Part shown: positions 1-6,253 of the stretch, piece by piece | Layout of the letters: each line of letters begins with the position of its first letter | Numbering within the stretch: position 1 is the first letter of the stretch | Source of the DNA: an uncultured Clostridia bacterium | Lineage (GTDB): Bacteria; Bacillota; Clostridia; UBA1381 | NCBI GenBank assembly: GCA_944391635.1 | Contig: CALXUL010000359.1 | Coordinates: 1 to 8,629 of the forward strand | DNA: 8,629 nucleotides | Direction: 5' to 3' | Made by a program: the position numbers and the translations under genes | The notes under the pieces: generated by a model | Databases searched by the model: none | What the model was told of the DNA's origin: nothing | The model's input: only the letters and a program-made list of their open reading frames with translations

Positions 1-665
1 TTATAAACGTCTTCCCATTTAACTGAGAGATAATGTCGAACATTTGAGTCTTCATCTTTGAATTCATCAGTTGCAAATAAATCTAATTGTTCATATTGAT
101 TTTGGATGTTTCCTAAAGGTCCTCCGCCTTCAACGATAGAATCAAATGTGTACTCTGTTCTTTGTACTTTTGTCTTACCAATAGGTGTCCACTCACTAAA
201 TACAATTGGTTCACCTGTTGCTGTTTTTCGAGTTAAGGTATCCCCTTGAGCCATATTTGCAGAAATTATGACATTGGCACTTTTTAAAACTTTTTGACTT
301 TGTTCTTCGTGACTAAAAGTATTAAAATATGCATCCCTAAAGGTATTTACCATATTAATAACGAGCATTTCAACATTATCTTCCATTAATTCAATACCAT
401 ACAAAGTGGAGAGGGCTAACAAGAAATTATTTTGTAACTCCTTATTAGTCTTACTCTGTGTTTTAGCGTATTCTAGCTTCCGTTTTAGGATTTCAATCAA
501 GAATGCTCCTTCTCCTGCCGAAGGTTCAAGAAAGGTCGCAGTTAGAGAATTAACTTTTGCTTTTATTTCAGGTTGATCAAGCATTAAGTCAACTATTTTA
601 CGTGGAGTAAACACCTCGCCATTATTTTTAACTCGATCAATCGATTTGATAATCTTTTTCGGCAT
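1..665 (-). CDS. N6-adenine DNA methyltransferase-like subunit, partial (runs off left edge)
   Basis: An open frame starts with ATG at 665-663 and continues for 221 codons to the window edge without a stop; the TTA at 1-3 is out of frame. Visible motifs follow the order of gamma-class N6-adenine methyltransferases. Motif X is GEVFTPRKIVDLM (residues 16-28), motif I for SAM binding is FLEPSAGEGAF (45-55), motif II is YGIELMEDNVEML (89-101), and a motif III-like ANMAQGDTL lies at 136-144. Where catalytic NPPY would normally follow a 'FDxIV' strand, the sequence reads FDSIVEGGGPLG (174-185), so the catalytic motif looks degenerate; a real one beyond the edge cannot be excluded. AAAGGA at 676-681, 10 bases before the ATG, is a fair ribosome binding site. 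The start overlaps the end of the upstream 310-residue gene by 29 bp, suggesting translational coupling. It is probably a modification or SAM-binding subunit working with the large helicase-methylase of the same operon. Confidence 0.82.
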   Translation of the reverse strand, partial: MPKKIIKSIDRVKNNGEVFTPRKIVDLMLDQPEIKAKVNSLTATFLEPSAGEGAFLIEILKRKLEYAKTQSKTNKELQNNFLLALSTLYGIELMEDNVEMLVINMVNTFRDAYFNTFSHEEQSQKVLKSANVIISANMAQGDTLTRKTATGEPIVFSEWTPIGKTKVQRTEYTFDSIVEGGGPLGNIQNQYEQLDLFATDEFKDEDSNVRHYLSVKWEDVY

Positions 666-1569
666 CCTTTTCTAATCCTTTCAGTTTTTCTTTCATATTT
701 TCTTTATTTTTAAAATCAGTATCTACTAAATATACTTGATCATTATCTTTAATTAAATAATTCTCTTGTTGATGAAAATTATATTCTAGAAAATTACCTA
801 GTTCATCAGAAGATATAATATACTCTTTGTCCTTTGAAAATCCATTTTGATCTTTAATAATTGCATCAGAAATAAGTTTCACATAACTACAATCTTTTTT
901 TCTTGTGCTATAAATAACAAATTTTAGGCACGCCCCAATTTGTTTTGCAAATTGATTTAAAGATATGAATTTTTGCGAATTATCTTCCTTTTGACCTGTC
1001 CAACTATATCTCATAGGATGTGCAGTGGCATTAGAAATATAAGGATTTTCAGTTTTTAAAAACTCATAAATCACATTATTCTTGCTATCATATAAATCTA
1101 TATCAAAAGCAGTAGTTGGAGTTGTTTTCAGTAATTTTTCAGTAATATCTATACCCTCATTATCCATTAGAAAAGTATCATCCTTTGACATATTTTTCAA
1201 AAGATTTGTGACAAATTTATCTGTATTACCTGATTTCTTATCTCCAAAGATTTTTGTACTTTTTCCAACTTTACTATGATTATTTTCTTTTATAAAAACA
1301 TCTTGGTATTCCTTAAAAGAATATATTTTAGCGATATGTCTCTTTAAGCGATCATTTAATTTATAATTTGTTACAGCTAAATAATTTAAATTTTCTGTAT
1401 TATAAACAATTACTGAAATGCGTGATATTCCCTTCAACCTTGAAAGACATTGCAATTCATGTCTTTTTCTTTTAGTATTCATTTTTTCATTCTTGAAAAA
1501 ATAAAGATGATATTGTCCATTTCCAATTTTCAATAACCTATCAATCATCATAAATCTATAGTTATCCAT
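637..1569 (-). CDS. Uncharacterised 310-residue restriction-modification operon protein, possible PD-(D/E)XK-like nuclease
   Basis: I do not recognise this as a named family. It is soluble-looking, lysine-rich and without a signal peptide or membrane segment. The most structured part is residues 150-225. AFDIDLYD (154-161) is followed by a turn and VIYEFLK (166-172), then an aromatic and Arg-containing stretch (HPMRYSW, 184-190), a FISLNQFAKQIGA helix (201-213) and a LKFVIYS strand (215-221). D156/D158 followed by E169 and K172 resembles a PD-(D/E)XK nuclease core, although the spacing is E-x-x-K instead of the usual E-x-K. The gene starts 6 bp after the helicase-methylase gene and overlaps the downstream methyltransferase gene by 29 bp, so it belongs to the same operon. 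It is visibly more AT-rich than most of the upstream gene. A nuclease or specificity subunit is an inference; an accessory DNA-binding protein is the alternative. Confidence 0.8.
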   Translation of the reverse strand: MDNYRFMMIDRLLKIGNGQYHLYFFKNEKMNTKRKRHELQCLSRLKGISRISVIVYNTENLNYLAVTNYKLNDRLKRHIAKIYSFKEYQDVFIKENNHSKVGKSTKIFGDKKSGNTDKFVTNLLKNMSKDDTFLMDNEGIDITEKLLKTTPTTAFDIDLYDSKNNVIYEFLKTENPYISNATAHPMRYSWTGQKEDNSQKFISLNQFAKQIGACLKFVIYSTRKKDCSYVKLISDAIIKDQNGFSKDKEYIISSDELGNFLEYNFHQQENYLIKDNDQVYLVDTDFKNKENMKEKLKGLEKDAEKDYQID

Positions 1570-1574
1570 AATAT

Positions 1575-1580
1575 ATCACC
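1575..1580 (-). promoter_or_regulatory. Ribosome binding site overlapping the upstream stop codon
   Basis: GGTGAT on the minus strand lies 5 bases before the ATG at 1569 and contains the TGA stop of the large helicase-methylase gene. The ribosome finishing the first gene sits on the start signal of the second, which points to coupled translation and a fixed ratio of the two proteins. Confidence 0.55.
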
Positions 1581-4500
1581 GCAAATTATCAATTTTGCAT
1601 CTTATATATTCACTCTCTTTTTTTGAGAGCCCTATGATATGTTCTAGTTGAGTATCAATATCCATAGTGAAATTAATGAATTTATTATTCTTATAATTAA
1701 GAATGTCTGGTACTTCTTTGCCTAAAGAAGATATAGATTCATCTGTTAATAAAAAAGCAAACCTAATTAAATAACTTTTTGCATATTTCAAGAAATTCTC
1801 AGCTTCTTCTTTAGTTTTAAAAGATTTAAGTGCTAATCTTGATCTTCCAAAAGCTGACCTATTATCGACAATTTGAATCTGATTACTTCTTTTTTGACCA
1901 CCTGCATTTGCACTAGAAACAATTACTTGCCATTCATTAATAAGGTTGACATGAGAAGTGATATTCTTTTTATCAGTAATAAACCATGTTGCTCTACCTG
2001 CTTTACCAGCTTTATCATTTGTGAAAAGCTTAATCTCATTATTTTTCAATTCTTCTGATGCTTTGTATGGCCTTATTTTATCGGGATTTTTCTCAACGAA
2101 ATCACTTTCAATTTTAAAAAGCTGACGATTAATTACAGGACTTTCACTAATATATTTTAAGTTGTATTTTTGGACAAAAGCATCGATTTTCTTTGAAATG
2201 ATCATATCTTTAGGATTTAAAATTAATAATTTCTTACCTGGATGTTCAATCTCTAGAGTTTGTTTTTCTCCATTCTTTCCAATATATTCATATAAAAATT
2301 TATCAGAATTTTTAGAATAATCCTTGAATACTATAGAAATTCCACCAGCAATTGCAACATCGCTAAAGACATCACTAGCTTCTTCAAAATACGTCAATTT
2401 TCTTAAATGCGGATCGTTAATTTGACTATAGCCAAAAGTTCTTAATCCTTTGCCGGAACCATGAATCCATCTTTTAGCAGGATATATTAATGAAGAATAA
2501 CTAGTATTTAGGTTATCAGCTAATTCTTGAAAATATTGAAAAATATTTTCAACAGGTTGTTGTCCACTAGCAGTTTTCTTTGAAGTTATCCTTTGATAAG
2601 GTGGATTTCCAATTACGACATCAAATTTCATATTATTAAACAATCCTTCAATTTTCTTTGCTTCATCGTTAACATCAGCTTTTGCATCGTCAACAATATT
2701 TTCTACATACTCAGAATTAATCTCCCAATCAGAATGATAGCCAGCCAAAGTTCTTCTAGCAATTTCTTTAGCCATTGGTGTCTTAGCAACTAAGAAAATA
2801 TTTTCTCTTAAAATTTGTTGCCACAATAATAGTTCATCTTCAAAACTAAATTTGCCGGCAGTTTGATCATTCATCTTCTTAAACTCACGCCAATAAATCG
2901 AAGTAGCAACATACAGTGGATATAATCCTGTCTTAGAATTAATTTCTAGAACATGTGCATTATCATTGAGAGTCTGATCAGTATATTCCGTTTCAATCCA
3001 GCGTCGAACGACTTTACCATCTTCATAAGAATATTGGTAGTCTTTGTCAAAAAATGATAATCCACCAATTGTCTTTCCTAAGTGCATGTTAACTACACGC
3101 CAAGGAGTTAAAACTGTTTCCTTATCAGGGTTTCTAAAAGTACCAAATATATCAGCAATCTTCTCAACTCTTTCTAATGGATCGGCTTTATCTAATCCCT
3201 TAACTTGGCGTCTAATAATTTTACCTGCTTCAATAAAGACATCAGCATCATAGTATTTAACGAATTTATTAAACAGAGCCTTAGTAATACCCTTAGGCAT
3301 AAATTCTTCCCAGGATATGTCATCAATACTGTTAACAAATTTCTTAATGGAAACCTCTTCATCAAATTCAATATCCATCCCATAAATCATCATTGGAATT
3401 CTAATTGAAATTCCTCTCAGAATAGAAATCATTGTCCGACGTTGCTTCTTTAATGCTTTGACTTTATCAAGTGCCTCTTGTTCTTCCTTACTTCTCTCTC
3501 GTGGCTTCTTTTTTCTGGCTTTTTCTGCTGTATCATATTCTTCTTCATCTAAGCCTTGATGATTTACATCGACTTTCATTGGCTTTTTATCTTTCTTGGT
3601 AGTACCAATGATTCCTTTTAGATCATTAAATTCTTGTAAATCGGCGTCTTTAATAAGAAGCAGCTCATCACTGTAAATTGAATCATCATCAAAACCAGTT
3701 CTAACAGCTCTTTCAGCATATGCACGCTTGATCTTACTCAATAGGCTATCCACTTTAAGTGGCTTCATTTGCTGATTATTTTCACCAATGATTGGTAGGA
3801 AATTCATTAATTTAGCCATTTGAGCTTTTTGTTCTTTAGTTTGAATTTTGCCAACACCTGTGGCCAGACTAGTTGATTCTGCCATAATTGTTAATGCCCT
3901 ATCTGGAGCAAAGTCGAAAATATAGCAATTTTCTTTTTTACCAAATTCAGGAGAAGAATATGGAGTTTGAGCCCTAAAAGCAGTCTGTAAATATTGCATA
4001 GAACTACTGATATTAGACAGGAACAGAACACCTGTCCATTCAGGAATAGTGGCACCTGTCGTAAGTTTTCTCACTGTTAAAGTGATTGTTTTCTTACCTT
4101 CTTTATCTGCTTGAGCAATTGCCTTATTTTCAGCTTCTGCATCGTTGTCAGTACCCAATTCTTCATCCGATTTATCATGTCTTACGACATTAAGAATCTT
4201 ATACTCTTCACCAAATACAGGATGCTTCTTAAGTAAATCTTCCAATGCATTTGCTTCTTTGATACCTGGCATCACCCACAGAGTATGTAATAACCTATTT
4301 CTAAATTCACGAGTAGCAAAAGGATAATTAGTTGGGCCAGGATTAGTAATATTATCTAAAAAATGTTTGACATCATTTTCATAAATAAATTTTCCTTGGT
4401 TATTTGTTCTGAAAAACTCTTTAAAGTTAAAAGTATACTTACTTAATCCTTCACCTGTAAAACGTGGATCATTGAAATGTTTATTCATCTCAAAAGTAAA

Positions 4501-6039
4501 CATTGATACCTTAGGAAGACCAGCATATGGATTGGCTACACCGGGATACATTTTAGCCCAATTGCTCTTTGCTTCCTGCTCCATCGTATAGTCCCAAGTA
4601 AAGACATGATCTTCATCATAATCAGAAATAATATTAAATGGAGTACCTGATAAATCGAGTTCTTTAGTATGTCTCTTTTTCGCTAATCCAATAACATTTT
4701 GGGTTAACTCAGTTTGGGTTGCTTCATGAGCCTCATCAATAATGATTAAATCCCAATCAACTGCAAAAAGATCCCTATTCTTATCTTTGACCTTACCTCC
4801 AACTGCTTCAGAACCTCCAAGATCTTGGATGCTTGCAAAATAAATATAAGATTTTGAGGAATTTTCTAGATCGGCAATGTTTTTATGTCCCTTATCCTTT
4901 GAGCCATAAATATAACCAGACTCTGGCATCCCTATCTTATTGAAGTCATCAAACCATACTTGGCTAACAACTGGACGATGCGTCATAATAAGAACTTTTT
5001 TGTACTTTTCTTCTTTTATTAGCTCTAAGGCAGTTAATGTTTTACCAAAACGCATCTTAGCGTTCCAAAGCATTTTATCACCAGACTTAAAGCCAGCAAT
5101 AGTCTTATCTACCGCCTCTTGTTGTTCTGGGCGAAGTACAATTTGAGCTTTTGGTGCTAATGTAACTTTGTCTAAACTATCCTTGCCTTCTTTAACAGCC
5201 TTAATAGCTTTTTTGGCTGTTTCTAGATCTGTTTCGAACCATTCATCACCCGTCAAATTCTTGCTATGTTTGATTCCAGATCTTTCAAGCACATGATGAA
5301 CATCGTGATCAGAAAACCACCAACCATCAGATTTACGATATGCTAATTCAGCCCATTCTAAGTTAGTAGGTACACCAGATGTTTTCATGTACTGATCAAT
5401 GCGCTTCTTAGCCCATTGACGTAAATAAGGACTATTGTCTGTATTATCTTGAGCTAAATCTCCAACACCAGTTTTTCCTATCTTTTGATTTCCTTCATAG
5501 ACACTGAATTTACCGGAAGAATTATCTGCAGTTTGAATATATATTAAGTTTTTCTCAGCATTTGAAACTGGACGCGACGTAGTCTGATATAGAAAATCTT
5601 GTTGCTCAGGTTCATGAAAGTTTGTAGGATCTACTTTTCTATCATAATAATTTCCAACAAACCAAACACATAAAGCATATAAGTGTTTCAGTGCACTTAA
5701 AGCTTCATCTTTAGTATTATTTTTTAAAGTATGTGCAGCAGTATTACCAACATTTTTAACATCGTAAAAGAATTGCAATGCATATGGTTCAATATATTGC
5801 CCTAACTTTAAACGTTTTAAAACATTATCAAATGTGTCTCGATCACCGACGTTTAAATAATTTTCATCTGCGACATCTTTAGCCATATTTTCAGCTATAG
5901 TTCTTGCAGAAACTAAGACATTAGAATATAAGCCCATTGTATAGCTCAATTCAGCTTCAGAAGCACGTTTATAATATTGTTCAGTTAATATATCTTCGTT
6001 TAAAAATTCAAAATTACTATGCATTTTTGATCCCATCAT
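1576..6039 (-). CDS. Single-chain restriction-modification enzyme: DUF4145-like, GIY-YIG/T5orf172-like nuclease, SF2 helicase, N6-adenine methyltransferase, target recognition
   Basis: This 1487-residue multidomain protein probably cuts unmodified invading DNA and methylates host DNA. Residues 20-135 resemble the DUF4145 region of HsdR-type subunits (SARTIAENMAKDV; FYDVKNVGNTAAH). Residues 163-280 look like a T5orf172/GIY-YIG nuclease: LIYIQT, then KIGKT (186-190), HHVLERSG and DEWFETD (265-271). Residues 300-700 are an SF2 helicase: AKMRFGKT Walker A (327-334), DEAH (435-438), SGT (464-466), and a motif VI variant QTAFRAQT (685-692). A lysine-rich linker lies at 830-870. The methyltransferase has motif X VLTPWRVVNMHLG (976-988), an unusual motif I VLEINSKTGLYPLY (1030-1043) and catalytic NPPY (1145-1148). 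Residues 1260-1460 resemble a TaqI/Eco57I-type recognition domain. Overall it is comparable to Type ISP enzymes. The first ATG (6039) has no good ribosome site; the ATG at 6024 (MHSNFEFL) has GGGA six bases upstream and is my preferred start. Confidence 0.9.
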   Translation of the reverse strand: MMGSKMHSNFEFLNEDILTEQYYKRASEAELSYTMGLYSNVLVSARTIAENMAKDVADENYLNVGDRDTFDNVLKRLKLGQYIEPYALQFFYDVKNVGNTAAHTLKNNTKDEALSALKHLYALCVWFVGNYYDRKVDPTNFHEPEQQDFLYQTTSRPVSNAEKNLIYIQTADNSSGKFSVYEGNQKIGKTGVGDLAQDNTDNSPYLRQWAKKRIDQYMKTSGVPTNLEWAELAYRKSDGWWFSDHDVHHVLERSGIKHSKNLTGDEWFETDLETAKKAIKAVKEGKDSLDKVTLAPKAQIVLRPEQQEAVDKTIAGFKSGDKMLWNAKMRFGKTLTALELIKEEKYKKVLIMTHRPVVSQVWFDDFNKIGMPESGYIYGSKDKGHKNIADLENSSKSYIYFASIQDLGGSEAVGGKVKDKNRDLFAVDWDLIIIDEAHEATQTELTQNVIGLAKKRHTKELDLSGTPFNIISDYDEDHVFTWDYTMEQEAKSNWAKMYPGVANPYAGLPKVSMFTFEMNKHFNDPRFTGEGLSKYTFNFKEFFRTNNQGKFIYENDVKHFLDNITNPGPTNYPFATREFRNRLLHTLWVMPGIKEANALEDLLKKHPVFGEEYKILNVVRHDKSDEELGTDNDAEAENKAIAQADKEGKKTITLTVRKLTTGATIPEWTGVLFLSNISSSMQYLQTAFRAQTPYSSPEFGKKENCYIFDFAPDRALTIMAESTSLATGVGKIQTKEQKAQMAKLMNFLPIIGENNQQMKPLKVDSLLSKIKRAYAERAVRTGFDDDSIYSDELLLIKDADLQEFNDLKGIIGTTKKDKKPMKVDVNHQGLDEEEYDTAEKARKKKPRERSKEEQEALDKVKALKKQRRTMISILRGISIRIPMMIYGMDIEFDEEVSIKKFVNSIDDISWEEFMPKGITKALFNKFVKYYDADVFIEAGKIIRRQVKGLDKADPLERVEKIADIFGTFRNPDKETVLTPWRVVNMHLGKTIGGLSFFDKDYQYSYEDGKVVRRWIETEYTDQTLNDNAHVLEINSKTGLYPLYVATSIYWREFKKMNDQTAGKFSFEDELLLWQQILRENIFLVAKTPMAKEIARRTLAGYHSDWEINSEYVENIVDDAKADVNDEAKKIEGLFNNMKFDVVIGNPPYQRITSKKTASGQQPVENIFQYFQELADNLNTSYSSLIYPAKRWIHGSGKGLRTFGYSQINDPHLRKLTYFEEASDVFSDVAIAGGISIVFKDYSKNSDKFLYEYIGKNGEKQTLEIEHPGKKLLILNPKDMIISKKIDAFVQKYNLKYISESPVINRQLFKIESDFVEKNPDKIRPYKASEELKNNEIKLFTNDKAGKAGRATWFITDKKNITSHVNLINEWQVIVSSANAGGQKRSNQIQIVDNRSAFGRSRLALKSFKTKEEAENFLKYAKSYLIRFAFLLTDESISSLGKEVPDILNYKNNKFINFTMDIDTQLEHIIGLSKKESEYIRCKIDNLR

Positions 6040-6041
6040 TT

Positions 6042-6058
6042 ATAAAGTATGACTTTAT
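6042..6058. promoter_or_regulatory. Perfect 7-bp inverted repeat over the predicted transcription start (candidate operator)
   Basis: The 17 bases read ATAAAGT, ATG, ACTTTAT, a perfect inverted repeat with a 3-base centre. It overlaps the end of the predicted -10 box and the expected transcription start near 6050, just ahead of the restriction-modification operon. A dimeric repressor or controller bound here would block transcription. No controller gene is visible in the window, so its function is an inference; short AT-rich palindromes also arise by chance. Confidence 0.35.
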
Positions 6059-6086
6059 TTTACTCTGAATATGCGTTTAATAACAA
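6057..6086 (-). promoter_or_regulatory. Candidate sigma-A promoter of the restriction-modification operon
   Basis: On the minus strand, TTGTTA (6081-6086, four of six bases of the -35 consensus) and TAAAAT (6057-6062, five of six of the -10 consensus) are separated by 18 bases. Transcription would start near 6050, giving a 26-base leader to the ATG at 6024 but only about 11 bases to the ATG at 6039. It lies directly after the terminator of the flavoprotein gene, so the operon appears to be independently transcribed. Confidence 0.45.
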
Positions 6087-6101
6087 GTAACGTCAGCACA
6101 A

Positions 6102-6130
6102 AAAAGAAGCACCAACGCGGTGCTTCTTTT
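6102..6130 (-). terminator. Rho-independent terminator after the flavoprotein reductase gene
   Basis: A perfect 12-bp stem (6102-6113 with 6119-6130) closes a 5-base loop, AACGC. Read on the minus strand, the GC-rich core GCACC/GGTGC is followed by an uninterrupted run of six T (6105-6100). It sits about 124 bases past the flavoprotein stop and directly ahead of the restriction-modification promoter, separating the two units. The T run in the plus direction is shorter and no plus-strand gene needs it. Confidence 0.85.
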
Positions 6131-6253
6131 AAACATGAACGAATTAAACCTAACATTCATTATCTTACTTCTGAGATTAGACTAATACTTTTAATCTTAA
6201 AATTCAACCACCAAATTCATTTATTAGTCGAATATCAAAGGCTTCATTTCATA
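6131..6253. other. AT-rich untranslated 3' region
   Basis: Sequence between the flavoprotein stop codon and its terminator hairpin. I see no coding potential, tRNA, or convincing regulatory structure; the 81-residue plus-strand frame here has no ribosome site and runs into the flavoprotein gene. Confidence 0.6.

Noticed and set aside
1..3. TTA at the left edge could be a TAA stop for the methyltransferase gene
   Set aside because: From the ATG at 665 the last full codon is at 5-3, so this TAA is out of frame and the gene runs off the window.
1082..5146. Several plus-strand frames of 60-70 codons (for example 1082-1279, 2593-2793, 4940-5146), and one on the minus strand at 3192-3383
   Set aside because: They lie inside the strongly supported minus-strand genes, have no ribosome sites and show no recognisable domains; they are shadows.
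6176..6186. Small palindrome ATTAG-A-CTAAT in the 3' untranslated region
   Set aside because: Five AT-rich pairs with a one-base centre cannot form a useful hairpin and are likely chance.
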